Shown piece after piece: positions 32,355-42,106 of a stretch of DNA of 64,000 bases. The notes beneath the pieces are model-generated. The model did not search any database. It was not told the origin of the DNA and was given only the letters and a program-made list of their open reading frames with translations. The first letter of the stretch is position 1, and every line of letters begins with the position of its first letter. The DNA lies in contig NZ_LMTJ01000008.1 in NCBI RefSeq assembly GCF_001510715.1, positions 62,001-126,000 on the forward strand, written 5' to 3'. The stretch comes from Bacillus sp. FJAT-29814 (GTDB lineage Bacteria > Bacillota > Bacilli > Bacillales > Cytobacillaceae). The translations under genes were made by a program, and so were the position numbers.

Positions 32355-33715
32355 TTGAACAGTTCCTCCGGATGCATTAATGACTGTTCAGTTAAAAATA
32401 CTGCATAGGCGAGCGATAATTTTCGCGTAAGAAAATCAAATTGTTGCAATTTCGGGTGGGTGAATATCGACCTGCCTGGTTTGGAGTTTGCTTCAAACAG
32501 CCAAACATCGCCGTTCTTGTCGATGCCCAAATCAAAGCCAATTTCGCCGATAATTCCGGAAATATTCCGTTCTAACGCCTGGCTTAAGGTAAGGGCGGCT
32601 TGGGAGAGTTTTTTTGTGTATAGTTCGCATTCATCATTTGGAAATATCTCCGCAATCGTTTTTATTTCTCCGCCGTTTCGTTTATGCGTGGTTACGGAGC
32701 CCTGTCCGGCGATTTTTGCGGCAATCGCTGACACCTGCCAATTTCCCGACTCGTCCTTATTGGTGTGAACGCGAAAATCCACGGCACGCTGATTGGTGCG
32801 AATAAGATGAATGCCTTGCTGAACCACCATGTTTTCAAGCGATTGATTGGGGAATACCCATTTAAATAATTTTTCCAAGGTTGAAAACTTACGTAACCGG
32901 TTGACTTCATCTCGATCTTGGTAGCGGCAATAGTAATATCCCGAATTTCGGTCATAAAGAATTTGGTGAATTCCGAGCCCAAGACTGCCATTCTTTGGCT
33001 TGATATAAACATGACCATATTTGGCGAGCATGGTTTCGATTTTTGAAAAAGAAGTAAATGGATGAGTCTCGGGAAGATAATTCTCGACTGACCCTTCCTG
33101 TAACAGTCGTTCGTAAATGTCAAGCTTATTAAAAAATCCAGGATTGTACCATGGAATGAGATAGTCCTTCTGCAGCCGCTGCTTGACCCTGGTTAATTTC
33201 CGGCTGTTTTCACTTTTGCGGTTGGGCAGTCGGTCATAAATCACATTCGGAAATGGAACTTCGATGCTCTGCCAGGTTTGCTGATGATAAAAAATTCCCT
33301 CGATGACCCCTTGCTCCCAATCGATATGCTGTTCACCAAAAATAAACACACAGGCCCCGACATTTTTACCTACCGACAAAAGCTTGGAAAAAAACGCGGT
33401 TCGCTCTCCAATCGGTTGTTCGGGAAGCTGTGTAAAACCGGCTGTGAAAATGCCAACAAGCGGCCCGATATAGAGTACCCCATTCTCGATAAATGCATGG
33501 AGCGGCTGCCTTAAATTCGGAAACTGGAGAACTTTTTGGATAGGTTTGCTAATGACAATCCGGTTATGGCTGTCAGGGTGGGGCCGAAAATCCACTTCCA
33601 TTGATTTTGATCCAAAAGCAATTTTGTTCAATACCTTATCCTCCATTAATGAAGGAGGACAAAAAACAATTAATTGGTCGTTTGGGGCTACCTCAATGAG
33701 ATAACGTTTTCGCAT
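32351..33715 (-). CDS. yheD: YheC/YheD family ATP-grasp protein (long form, second pair)
   Basis: 454 residues. An N-terminal extension of about 100 residues (beta-rich, MRKRYLIEVAPNDQLIVF) precedes the ATP-grasp domain with HVYIKPKNGSLGLGIHQI, VDFRVHTNKDESG, the invariant GEIGFDLGIDKNG and FEANSKPGRS. This matches the long YheD type of B. subtilis (about 450 residues). It overlaps the preceding short-form gene by 23 bases. It is the third gene of a four-gene set probably made in the mother cell during sporulation. Confidence 0.85.
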   Translation of the reverse strand: MRKRYLIEVAPNDQLIVFCPPSLMEDKVLNKIAFGSKSMEVDFRPHPDSHNRIVISKPIQKVLQFPNLRQPLHAFIENGVLYIGPLVGIFTAGFTQLPEQPIGERTAFFSKLLSVGKNVGACVFIFGEQHIDWEQGVIEGIFYHQQTWQSIEVPFPNVIYDRLPNRKSENSRKLTRVKQRLQKDYLIPWYNPGFFNKLDIYERLLQEGSVENYLPETHPFTSFSKIETMLAKYGHVYIKPKNGSLGLGIHQILYDRNSGYYYCRYQDRDEVNRLRKFSTLEKLFKWVFPNQSLENMVVQQGIHLIRTNQRAVDFRVHTNKDESGNWQVSAIAAKIAGQGSVTTHKRNGGEIKTIAEIFPNDECELYTKKLSQAALTLSQALERNISGIIGEIGFDLGIDKNGDVWLFEANSKPGRSIFTHPKLQQFDFLTRKLSLAYAVFLTEQSLMHPEELFK

Positions 33716-34796
33716 GATCGTACTTCCTTTCTTTTGAATCTGTCTGGGAAAGGAGTTTTGCGTAAAGCAGGGGCGCCCGGAACAGGATATCTTTCAAATT
33801 TGGACGAGTTTGCAACAGGACCTTCCGGCCAGGCTTTGAATTGATATCGAGTATCCAAATCGAGCCATTTTTGGCGATGCCGATATCCACCCCAATCTCA
33901 AATAATGGCAGAAATCTGTTCTCAAGCAGCTGTGGCAGTTCCCTAAGGATGTATTGTAGCTCCTGTTTAATATATTCACCCTTCGCAGGAGGAATCGCAG
34001 CCGCCCATTCGGCATACGTCATCACTGCCCCCCCGGCACTTAAGTTGGAGAGTATTCCTCCGGTTGTCCCGACCCGGATTCCTCTGCCCCTCTCTCCCCA
34101 AACGCCCTTGTCATTTTTTTGCATCAGAATTCGAATATCAAATGGTTGCGAGTCCTGATTGGACAATTCAAGGTATGGCTGCATAAGGTATTGATGCCTG
34201 CGGAACAGTGACTGCAGCCATTGAGTTAACTTTGCTTCATTGGGGAAGATTCGCGATATGATTTTTAGTTGTTTTTCCGTTTTGACATGAAAGGTTTTGT
34301 CACTTTTTCGTAAATAGTAAATCCCGTAGCCTTGTGAGCCGTTGACTGGCTTTAAGATGATTCTTTTGCCTGCATGTAGTTCTTTTAAAACCACTCCCGG
34401 ACCAGGTACGGATTGTGTCTGGGGCAAGTAGGCAGACAATACTGTGTCTTTTAAGGCATCATACAACTCCAGCTTATTTGGCAGTCCGTATCCCAAAAAA
34501 TTAATATCCTTTTTGGATTTTAGCCATGAGACAATTGGCAGGCATTGTTTCGAGTGCTCGTCATCTCCGTAAAAGCATCGGTCATACAGAAGGTTAGGTA
34601 TCGGAAACTCGGCATCAAACCAGGCTTGGGAACGATGATCGAACCTTTTTCCCTTAACCTGGAGAGTATGCGGGTTGATTTCGGAGGGGATAAAGCGGAA
34701 GCATTCCACTCCGAGAGATTCCCCGAGCTTCGCGATTTCAGTTATATAGGAAGCTTCACTTTCTAAGGAAAGCGACATTATTCCAAAGGCTGTCAT
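33693..34796 (-). CDS. yheC: YheC/YheD family ATP-grasp protein (short form, first pair)
   Basis: 367 residues, short form: starts MTAFGIMSLSLESEASYITE, has KRIILKPVNGSQGYGIYYL, QPFDIRILMQKND, VGTTGGILSNLSAGG and ILDINSKPGRK. The ATP-grasp Lys, Glu/Asp and Asn ligands appear intact. AAGGAGG lies just before the ATG. It follows the long-form gene by only three bases. Confidence 0.85.
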   Translation of the reverse strand: MTAFGIMSLSLESEASYITEIAKLGESLGVECFRFIPSEINPHTLQVKGKRFDHRSQAWFDAEFPIPNLLYDRCFYGDDEHSKQCLPIVSWLKSKKDINFLGYGLPNKLELYDALKDTVLSAYLPQTQSVPGPGVVLKELHAGKRIILKPVNGSQGYGIYYLRKSDKTFHVKTEKQLKIISRIFPNEAKLTQWLQSLFRRHQYLMQPYLELSNQDSQPFDIRILMQKNDKGVWGERGRGIRVGTTGGILSNLSAGGAVMTYAEWAAAIPPAKGEYIKQELQYILRELPQLLENRFLPLFEIGVDIGIAKNGSIWILDINSKPGRKVLLQTRPNLKDILFRAPLLYAKLLSQTDSKERKYDHAKTLSH

Positions 34797-34799
34797 TTT

Positions 34800-36176
34800 T
34801 TAATCCTCCTTTTCTGTCATCGAATCAAATGCAAGCATGGTGCAAAGTTCGATAATGGCTGTGGCGGATGGCCTGATTTTTCCTGGTTCATCCTCGAAAA
34901 GCTTTGAAGGTTTCGAGTTGACTTCTATCAGCCAAGGATTCCCGGCAAGATCCACACCAATATCGATGCCGAGTTCCCCGGTGAGTCCTGACCCGGTCAT
35001 GCTGACACTCTCGGCAATTGTCAGTGAAAGTTCTTTGATTCGCACAAGTGCTTTAGACGCTTGTTTATTATCTAGTACAGCTCGCAAGGCCCTGAGCGGT
35101 TTCATGCTCGTGCCGCCCCTGGCCAAATTAGCAACAAATTCTTCATCCGCTCCAATCCTGGCGATGGTGGACGTGACCACCCACCTATGATTAATATTCT
35201 TATGGCACAAGACTCTAAAATCAACGGGCTTAGTATCAAGGGTTAAAAATGGAATCCCTTGCTGGATGATATAAATGCGGTTTCTAAGCAAGGTTAGGAT
35301 GACTTGATAAAGTTCCGAAAGCGGGTAATGGTTCGCCGAATTTTCTGGCTTATGATGTAAGGAGGATTGTATTGAAAATAGGCCATCTTGCACCCGGGTT
35401 ATTTTTATGATGTTTCGTCCTTGGCTGCCATGGACGGGTTTTATAAACACAGTTTCATAGGTTTGCACAAAGTCATAAAGGTTTTCCTTTGAAAAAATTT
35501 TTGTCTCCGGGAGTGCCGATAGCAGCTGCTTCCCTTCGCTTAGCCGCTGGTAAACATCCCATTTGGACAGAAAGCGATCATTAAAAAGCGGAATCGCCAG
35601 TTGTTCCAGCTGGTTGCGAAACTTCTTGAATGAAGGGCTGTGTTCAAGTTTGCGGGAATGAATTCGATTATAAATGACATCAGGTAATGGAAGTAATGCT
35701 TCATGCCAAGCCCCATTTTGAAAATAATAACCATGTATCGGAAATCGATCATGCCGAAACACATAAAAAAACCCGCCTCTTTCCTGAATTCCATGGTGAA
35801 GTTCTTCGCAAAACGCATGGATGGACCGGAAGTTTGGCTGTCCCTGCCCGGGTTCCGGAAAATCTGTCACTAATCCGATTATTGGACCGATCTGCAGGGT
35901 GTTAATGTCTTGCTTGTAGACTGCTTGAAACTTATGACTATTGAGCGGGAGGCTAAATTTTATGAAGATATTTTCAGAGACTAATATTTCGTTTCCAGCG
36001 TTATCAGTCAATTGAATATCTGCAGTTACTACTGTTTTTCCACATATCAGTTTTATTGCTTCGGTTTGGTTCAGTTGTAGTTGTTGATGCAATTCAGACG
36101 ATAGTTGGATGAAGCGGTCCTTCGTATTTGTGGGTTTCCTGGCAGCAACCGTTACAGGAATTAATGAAAAAGCCAT
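34800..36176 (-). CDS. yheD: YheC/YheD family ATP-grasp protein (long form, first pair)
   Basis: 458 residues, long form with about 100-residue N-terminal extension (LIPVTVAARKPTN), then TVFIKPVHGSQGRNIIKI, VDFRVLCHKNINH, GELGIDIGVDLAG and LIEVNSKPSK. First gene of the four-gene set; the ATG at 36176 has GGAG five bases upstream and is preferred to the GTG at 36182. The set runs long-short-long-short, as if a yheD-yheC pair had been duplicated. A short divergent region separates it from yheA. Confidence 0.85.
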   Translation of the reverse strand: MAFSLIPVTVAARKPTNTKDRFIQLSSELHQQLQLNQTEAIKLICGKTVVTADIQLTDNAGNEILVSENIFIKFSLPLNSHKFQAVYKQDINTLQIGPIIGLVTDFPEPGQGQPNFRSIHAFCEELHHGIQERGGFFYVFRHDRFPIHGYYFQNGAWHEALLPLPDVIYNRIHSRKLEHSPSFKKFRNQLEQLAIPLFNDRFLSKWDVYQRLSEGKQLLSALPETKIFSKENLYDFVQTYETVFIKPVHGSQGRNIIKITRVQDGLFSIQSSLHHKPENSANHYPLSELYQVILTLLRNRIYIIQQGIPFLTLDTKPVDFRVLCHKNINHRWVVTSTIARIGADEEFVANLARGGTSMKPLRALRAVLDNKQASKALVRIKELSLTIAESVSMTGSGLTGELGIDIGVDLAGNPWLIEVNSKPSKLFEDEPGKIRPSATAIIELCTMLAFDSMTEKED

Positions 36177-36321
36177 AATCACTCCTCATTTAATTCATTT
36201 TCTGGGCATTTGTATAGTATATTATGTAGTAGCAATTCCGTTGGTGATTTGAACATTCTCGCATTTGGATGAATAGTTTGTTATAGTTGTAAGGAATTGT
36301 GACCAAAAGGAGTGGACCCAA

Positions 36322-36669
36322 ATGGCAGTTAATTTATATGATTCAGCTTATGCGCTTGAAACCGCCATCCGTCAAAGTGATGAGTACCGGGAGCTAAAGC
36401 AGGCATATCAAGAAGTCAATGCCGACCCCACGGCCAAGCAAATGTTTGACCAGTTTCGGCAAATGCAATTGAACTTGCAGCAAAAGCAAATGATGGGACA
36501 AAATATTTCCGAGCAAGAGGTACAACAGGCCCAGGCAACTGTTGGTATGGTCCAGCAGAACCCAAAGATTGCGAACCTTATGCAGGCTGAGCAGAAGATG
36601 AGCATGATCATCGGCGAATTAAACCAGGTCATTATGAAACCATTAGAAGAGCTTTATGGCCAATTTTAA
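36322..36669 (+). CDS. yheA: YlbF/YmcA family protein YheA
   Basis: 115 residues, all helical and Gln/Met-rich: MAVNLYDSAYALETAIRQSD, then QVNADPTAKQMFDQFR-like sequence and NQVIMKPLEELYGQF at the end. It belongs to the YlbF/YmcA (Com_YlbF) family; YlbF and YmcA form a complex that influences RNase Y and development, while YheA itself has no known role. Located beside the yheC/D genes as in B. subtilis. Start ATG follows AAAGGAG. Confidence 0.88.
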   Translation: MAVNLYDSAYALETAIRQSDEYRELKQAYQEVNADPTAKQMFDQFRQMQLNLQQKQMMGQNISEQEVQQAQATVGMVQQNPKIANLMQAEQKMSMIIGELNQVIMKPLEELYGQF

Positions 36670-36680
36670 GATGTATTTTT

Positions 36681-36714
36681 AGGCTTTCGGGTACGTACCC
36701 CGGGGCCTTTTTTC
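36681..36714 (+). terminator. Terminator of yheA
   Basis: Nested pairing AGGC/GCCT and GGGTAC/GTACCC followed by a T run. Confidence 0.65.
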
Positions 36715-36847
36715 TTTTGACGAAGGTTAAGAAATGGTTTGCTTGGTGGGCAATTTTCCATCAGTTTTACATGCTTTGTTCTATAAATGGCTGAAAACTC
36801 ATAAAAGTTATATAAGGGTAATTTCACCAAGAACAGGGGGCAACATG

Positions 36848-37717
36848 ATGATCTATCGCTTACTGGCGTTAAATATTGATGGGACATTGCTGCAATCAAA
36901 TGGCAGAATCCATAAATCCTCAAAGGAAGCCATTGAATATGTCCGGCAAAAAGGAATATATGTTACGCTTGTTACATCCCGCAGCTTTGCTTCAGCCCGC
37001 AAAGTGGCCAGGGCCTTGAACATAAAAGCTCCACTCGTAACACAGCAGGGATCGTATATTGCAAATGCAGAGGGAAAACTAAATTATGCTAACCGGATTA
37101 ATCAGGACATCACCTATGATACAATCCGGTTTCTTGAGGGATTGCCATGTCAAATCCGCCTTGTGCATGAGGATTACTCCGTTGCAAATAAGCAAAAGCT
37201 TCGCAGCAACCTCTTGTCTAGAACCGTATTTACCTCTGGAGACCCGATGTTTTATACGCAGCAATTTGTATCTTCTGTCAGCGAATACTTACATGAACAT
37301 CCTATGACACCGCCAAAGATTGAGGTTTATTTTGAAAATAAAAACGATCTGGAGGATGCAAAAAAAGCGCTGGAGGGCATGTATACCGAAATTGATATGA
37401 TCAGGCTCGACCCGTTACGGATTGATATTGTTGCATCAGGCGTTTCCAAGCTGACAGGCTTGGCATACCTCGGCAGTCAACTGGGATTCAAGCTTCAAGA
37501 AATGGTCTATATTGGCGACAGCATTGACGATATCCCATTGATCGAAGCTGCCGGACTTGGCGTATCGATGTGGAACGCCCCATTTGAGGTGAAACGGGCC
37601 TCGGACTGGGTAACTAGATCACAAAACGAGCACGGTGTAGCCTATATGGTAAAAGAACACTTCCGCAAACAGCAGCCAATTGAATTTCTGCGGAAGATGA
37701 AGATAATTAAACAGTAA
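36848..37717 (+). CDS. yhaX: HAD-superfamily Cof-type hydrolase YhaX
   Basis: 289 residues, HAD subfamily IIB. Motif I is degenerate: ALNIDGTLL has Asn where the nucleophile Asp normally stands (usual DxDGT), while motif II (TLVTSRS), motif III Lys region and motif IV GDSIDDIPLI are normal. A loss of the nucleophile would remove classical phosphatase activity. In B. subtilis YhaX is a sigma-E-dependent spore-associated protein at this locus. I chose the ATG at 36848, seven bases after AGGGGGC; the ATG at 36845 is also possible. Confidence 0.85.
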   Translation: MIYRLLALNIDGTLLQSNGRIHKSSKEAIEYVRQKGIYVTLVTSRSFASARKVARALNIKAPLVTQQGSYIANAEGKLNYANRINQDITYDTIRFLEGLPCQIRLVHEDYSVANKQKLRSNLLSRTVFTSGDPMFYTQQFVSSVSEYLHEHPMTPPKIEVYFENKNDLEDAKKALEGMYTEIDMIRLDPLRIDIVASGVSKLTGLAYLGSQLGFKLQEMVYIGDSIDDIPLIEAAGLGVSMWNAPFEVKRASDWVTRSQNEHGVAYMVKEHFRKQQPIEFLRKMKIIKQ

Positions 37718-37759
37718 CTCGAAAATAAGCGTAGGAAGATATCAATTTAAACTTGCAAA

Positions 37760-37795
37760 GGATACCAGCAGAACCTGCTAATGGTATCCTTTTTT
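37760..37795 (+). terminator. Terminator of yhaX
   Basis: GGATACC-AGCAG pairs with CTGCT-AAT-GGTATCC, followed by six T residues. Confidence 0.85.
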
Positions 37796-37877
37796 GCTTG
37801 TGAATAATTTCCACTATATTGACCTTATTTTTTTGATTATGTACACTTAAGTAAGTTTATTTTGAAAGGTGATTTAC

Positions 37878-39389
37878 TTGAAAATTTCAATCATAGGATT
37901 AGAGGATGAAAGATTCAATCGGCCGCTTCAGCTGATTGCCAATTTGTTTTTTGAAGAGTCACAGATCCTGTCAGCTGATGCCACAGATGCTGATTTATTG
38001 ATAAAATTTGATCTGAAGGTTGACGAAAAGATTTCTGTTACAGCAGAATTAACGGCCAATGAAGGCAAAGCAGTTTCTGCTGATTACCAAACGGAATTAA
38101 ATCTGACAGATTCAGAGAAAGAGCGGTTTACACAAATCAAAAATGCCGTTTCCCATGTTTATTTAACTGTTTTACAGGACTGGACAGGCATGACGCAAAA
38201 ATGGGGAATTCTCACCGGAGTTCGGCCAACCAAGCTGCTTCATAAGAAATTGCAGGAGGGTATTCCCTTGGTGACGGCGCATCGGCAATTGAAGGATGAC
38301 TATTTAATTACCGATGAAAAAATTAAGCTGATGCAGCAAATCATCGACCGGCAGCTTGCAGTTGTCCCCGATCTTTATTCATTAAGGCGGGAAGTCAGCA
38401 TCTATATCGGCATCCCGTTCTGCCCGACCAAATGTGCTTATTGCACCTTTCCGGCCTATGCGATTAATGGGCGCCAAGGATCGGTTGATTCCTTCTTGGG
38501 CGGCCTTCACTATGAGATGCGGAAAATTGGCCAATGGCTGAAGGAAAAGGGTGTTCGAATTACTACCGTTTATTACGGAGGTGGCACTCCGACTAGCATT
38601 ACCGCGGAAGAAATGGATATGCTCTATGAGGAAATGTACCAATCGTTTCCTGATGTAAATAAAATCCGAGAAATCACGGTTGAAGCCGGTCGTCCGGATA
38701 CGATTACGCCTGAAAAATTAGAGGTTTTGAAGAAGTGGAAGATTGACCGGATCAGCATTAATCCACAGTCATATACCCAAGAAACGTTGAAGGCGATTGG
38801 CCGCCATCACACCGTTACTGAAACAATCGAAAAATACCATTTGGCGCGTGAAATGGGTATGAACAATATCAATATGGATTTGATTATCGGCCTTCCAGGG
38901 GAAGGGATGGAGGAATTTACTCATTCTCTGGCAGAAACAGAAAAGCTGATGCCGGAATCGTTAACGGTTCATACCTTATCGTTCAAGCGCGCTTCGGAAA
39001 TGACGAAGAACAAAAAAAAATACAAGGTTGCTGACCGTGCTGAGGTTGAAAATATGATGGAGTCGGCCCAGAATTGGACGGCAGAACACGGCTATGTCCC
39101 GTATTATTTATACCGCCAGAAAAATATCCTTGGCAATCTTGAAAACGTTGGCTACTCACTGCCAAATCAAGAAAGTATTTATAACATCATGATCATGGAG
39201 GAGCAGCAGACCATTATCGGGCTTGGGTGCGGTGCCTCTAGTAAGTTTATTGATCCATTGACCGGAAAGATTACGCACTTTGCCAATCCAAAGGATCCAA
39301 AGTCTTATAACGATGGTTTTGAGGCTTATACAGATGAAAAAATAAAAATTTTAGAAGAGTTATTCGCTGAAAAAGGTTCTCCTGCATAA
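37878..39389 (+). CDS. hemZ: Oxygen-independent coproporphyrinogen III oxidase-like radical SAM enzyme HemZ
   Basis: 503 residues. The radical SAM cluster motif is CPTKCAYC near residue 180, followed by VYYGGGTPTSI and a HemN-like C-terminal half (HTVTETIEKYHLAREMGMNN, FANPKDPKSYND). A long N-terminal region precedes the motif, as in HemZ. It is assigned to oxidative decarboxylation of coproporphyrinogen III in heme synthesis without oxygen. The TTG at 37878 (product MKISIIGLEDERF) has AAAGGTGA at ideal spacing and matches the HemZ N-terminus; the GTG at 37869 overlaps that site. Same position as in B. subtilis after yhaX. Confidence 0.92.
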   Translation: MKISIIGLEDERFNRPLQLIANLFFEESQILSADATDADLLIKFDLKVDEKISVTAELTANEGKAVSADYQTELNLTDSEKERFTQIKNAVSHVYLTVLQDWTGMTQKWGILTGVRPTKLLHKKLQEGIPLVTAHRQLKDDYLITDEKIKLMQQIIDRQLAVVPDLYSLRREVSIYIGIPFCPTKCAYCTFPAYAINGRQGSVDSFLGGLHYEMRKIGQWLKEKGVRITTVYYGGGTPTSITAEEMDMLYEEMYQSFPDVNKIREITVEAGRPDTITPEKLEVLKKWKIDRISINPQSYTQETLKAIGRHHTVTETIEKYHLAREMGMNNINMDLIIGLPGEGMEEFTHSLAETEKLMPESLTVHTLSFKRASEMTKNKKKYKVADRAEVENMMESAQNWTAEHGYVPYYLYRQKNILGNLENVGYSLPNQESIYNIMIMEEQQTIIGLGCGASSKFIDPLTGKITHFANPKDPKSYNDGFEAYTDEKIKILEELFAEKGSPA

Positions 39390-39528
39390 GTGCTGGGGGC
39401 CTTTTTTATGTAGAATATTCCATTCTTAATAAAGGATAATTTTTGAAAATGTCGAATATTTAAAGGAAACCAATTCATAGAATGCTATGGATTTTAAACG
39501 CTTTCAAAACTGGAGGGGGAATAGTTTT

Positions 39529-41148
39529 ATGATGGTAACACCTTTAACGATGACGCAAATGCTGGAACGGGCTGAGCGATATTTTCCGAAGAAGCAGGTT
39601 GTTTCACGAACGGAGAGCGGGATCCAGCGCTTCACTTACAAACAAATTGGCGAACGGACCAGAAGGCTTTCTGATGCATTAACAAAACTGGGCGTTGAAA
39701 AAGGGGACCGGGTCGGAACGTTGGCTTGGAATCACCACCGCCATTTAGAGGCCTATTTTGGAATTCCTTGTATCGGCGCAGTCCTGCATACAATCAACAT
39801 CCGGCTTTCACCGCAACATATTAGCTATATTATCAATCACGCCGAAGATAAAGTACTCCTAGTAGATTCCGACATCCTTCCATTGCTTGAAAAATCCGCA
39901 TCAGAATTAAAGACTGTAAAAGCTTTTATCATCATGACAGACAAAAAAGAACTCCCTGAAACAACACTTGCACCCGTATATCATTATGAGGATTTGCTGG
40001 CCGAAGCAAACCCGAATTTCCAATACCCAAATGACATTAACGAAACTGACCCTGCTGGAATGTGCTATACTTCCGCCACAACGGGAAATCCAAAAGGGGT
40101 AGTTTATTCCCATCGGGGCATTTTCCTGCACAGCATGGCGTTTGGCTTGGCTGACACGGCGGCCATCAGTGAAAATGATATTGCCATGACGGTTGTTCCG
40201 ATGTTCCATGCCAATGCCTGGGGAATGCCATTTGCCGGCGTATGGTTTGGCGCCACACTGGTTTTGCCTGGTCCATATTTTACGCCGAAACTATTGGCTG
40301 AATTAATCCAGCAGGAAAAAGTAACGATCACCGGCGGTGTGCCGACGATTTGGCTGGGACTGTTGAAAGAGCTTGAGGAAGGCTCGTATGATATGAGCAG
40401 CCTGCGTGGAATCCTATGCGGCGGATCTGCAGCACCAAAGGGCATGATAAAGGCGTTTGAACAAAAATATAATGTTCCATTTATGCATGCCTATGGCATG
40501 ACGGAAACGAGCCCGTTAGCCGTGTTCTCAAAATTAAAAAGCTACCAAGAAGAGCTGGATTATGAGGAAAAGCTGGAAATTAGGGCAAAGCAGGGTGTAC
40601 TCGTTCCTGGTCTTGAAATGAAAATCGTCGGCAAGGATGGCGAAGTGGCTTGGGACGGCAAGGAAATGGGCGAATTGTGCTTAAGGGGTTCGTGGATTGC
40701 CTCTGAATATTATAAAGATGAGCGGACGCTTGATGCGTTCCATGATGGCTGGCTTCATACAGGTGACGTCGTTACGATTGACGAAGAGGGCTTTATCAAG
40801 ATTGTTGACCGCACAAAAGACCTAATCAAGAGCGGCGGCGAATGGATTTCGTCGGTCGATTTGGAAAATGCGCTGATGGCCCACGAGGCTGTGTTTGAAG
40901 CGGCTGTGGTAGCCGTTCCGCATGAAAAATGGCAGGAACGCCCTGTTGGCTGTGTTGTGTTGAAAGATGCATACAAAGGTAAAGTCACCAAAGATGATTT
41001 ATTGGAATTTTTGGCTCCGCAATTCGCCAAATGGTGGATTCCTGACGATATTCTTTTCTTTGAGGAAATCCCTAAGACTTCAGTAGGGAAGTTTTTAAAG
41101 ATGGCACTTCGCGATCAGGTTCAGAAAGAGGTCAGTCAAAAAGGGTAA
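39529..41148 (+). CDS. Acyl-CoA synthetase (long/medium-chain fatty acid-CoA ligase)
   Basis: 539 residues of the AMP-forming ANL superfamily: P-loop YTSATTGNPKGV, MTETSP, GWLHTGDV, then KDLIKSGGEWISS and the C-terminal catalytic Lys in KTSVGKFLK. It activates a fatty acid to acyl-CoA; resemblance is to the medium/long-chain group (AlkK-like). The ATG at 39529 follows GGAGGGGG by nine bases; the codon at 39487 lacks one. It is not in the B. subtilis hemZ-yhaR interval as I know it, but fits with the enoyl-CoA hydratase gene next to it. Confidence 0.92.
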   Translation: MMVTPLTMTQMLERAERYFPKKQVVSRTESGIQRFTYKQIGERTRRLSDALTKLGVEKGDRVGTLAWNHHRHLEAYFGIPCIGAVLHTINIRLSPQHISYIINHAEDKVLLVDSDILPLLEKSASELKTVKAFIIMTDKKELPETTLAPVYHYEDLLAEANPNFQYPNDINETDPAGMCYTSATTGNPKGVVYSHRGIFLHSMAFGLADTAAISENDIAMTVVPMFHANAWGMPFAGVWFGATLVLPGPYFTPKLLAELIQQEKVTITGGVPTIWLGLLKELEEGSYDMSSLRGILCGGSAAPKGMIKAFEQKYNVPFMHAYGMTETSPLAVFSKLKSYQEELDYEEKLEIRAKQGVLVPGLEMKIVGKDGEVAWDGKEMGELCLRGSWIASEYYKDERTLDAFHDGWLHTGDVVTIDEEGFIKIVDRTKDLIKSGGEWISSVDLENALMAHEAVFEAAVVAVPHEKWQERPVGCVVLKDAYKGKVTKDDLLEFLAPQFAKWWIPDDILFFEEIPKTSVGKFLKMALRDQVQKEVSQKG

Positions 41149-41155
41149 ATCAATC

Positions 41156-41189
41156 AGGACAAGGGGAAAATCCGCCCTTTGTCCTTTTT
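41156..41189 (+). terminator. Terminator of the acyl-CoA synthetase gene
   Basis: AGGACAAGGG (41156-41165) pairs with CCCTTTGTCCT (41175-41185), followed by T residues. Confidence 0.85.
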
Positions 41190-41284
41190 ATGTGAAAAAA
41201 TTCAATATATTTAGAGAGTTTACTTTTTTTATTGAAATTTATCTATATAATGGAATTGAACAAAGTATATGGGAGGGGATCGCC

Positions 41285-42076
41285 ATGTCGTTAAGTTTTA
41301 TGACAGATAAGGTGGCATTAACCATAAGTGGCCGCGTCGCAACGCTGGAAATGAACCGGCCTGAAGCGCTCAATGCCATGGATGTGGACATGATTAGAGG
41401 ACTTGTCGGAAAACTGAAGGAACTCAGCGAATCGGATGCGATTGATATTGTTGTGTTGACAGGAAAAGGTAGGGCTTTTTCCGCAGGCGGCGATATTAAA
41501 ACAATGCTTTCCAACATGAATGAGAAGGATTTCTTCCCGGTCATGGACTGCATCAGCGAGTTAATTATTACGCTTTATAGCCTGTCTAAACTTACCATTA
41601 GTGTAGTCTCCGGGGCGGCTGCAGGCCTTGGGTTCAGTCTGGCCCTGGCCACTGACTATATTATCGCAGACAAATCTAGCAAACTGGCTATGAACTTTAT
41701 CGGAATCGGTCTCATTCCTGATGGCGGGGCGCATTTCTTTTTGGAAAAAAGACTGGGTGAAACAAAGGCGAAGCAGGTTATTTGGGATGGAAAAATGATG
41801 ACTGCCGAGGAAGCGCTTGCAATTGGTCTTATCCAGGAAGTGGCCGATGGTGACCTCCAAGAGGCGGTACATACAAGAATAACAGATTGGCTGAATCGGC
41901 CAGTCCAGGCGATGATCAAGACGAAAAAGATTTTGGCAGAAAAAAATCGCCCGCAACTATTGAAAATACTAGAATTAGAGAAATTTGGCCAGCAAAAAAT
42001 GCGTGAAACGGAAGACCATAAGGAAGGCATCAAAGCGTTTCTCGAAAAAAGAAGGCCAAATTTTAATGGAAGATAA
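41285..42076 (+). CDS. yhaR: Enoyl-CoA hydratase/isomerase family protein YhaR
   Basis: 263 residues of the crotonase fold. Oxyanion-hole segments GRAFSAGGDIKTM and SGAAAGLGFSLAL are present, and the catalytic region reads GIGLIPDGGAHFFL, as in PaaG-like members. It probably hydrates or isomerises an enoyl-CoA in fatty or aromatic acid degradation; the substrate is unknown. Start ATG at 41285 follows GGGAGGGGA; the upstream in-frame stretch to 41192 is hydrophobic and not family-like. Located as yhaR in B. subtilis. Confidence 0.9.
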   Translation: MSLSFMTDKVALTISGRVATLEMNRPEALNAMDVDMIRGLVGKLKELSESDAIDIVVLTGKGRAFSAGGDIKTMLSNMNEKDFFPVMDCISELIITLYSLSKLTISVVSGAAAGLGFSLALATDYIIADKSSKLAMNFIGIGLIPDGGAHFFLEKRLGETKAKQVIWDGKMMTAEEALAIGLIQEVADGDLQEAVHTRITDWLNRPVQAMIKTKKILAEKNRPQLLKILELEKFGQQKMRETEDHKEGIKAFLEKRRPNFNGR

Positions 42077-42106
42077 AAAAAGAAGCCGTTGCGGCTTCTT
42101 TTTTTA
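42076..42106. terminator. Bidirectional terminator between yhaR and yhzD
   Basis: AGAAGCC and GGCTTCT form a stem flanked by A and T runs on both sides. Confidence 0.85.
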
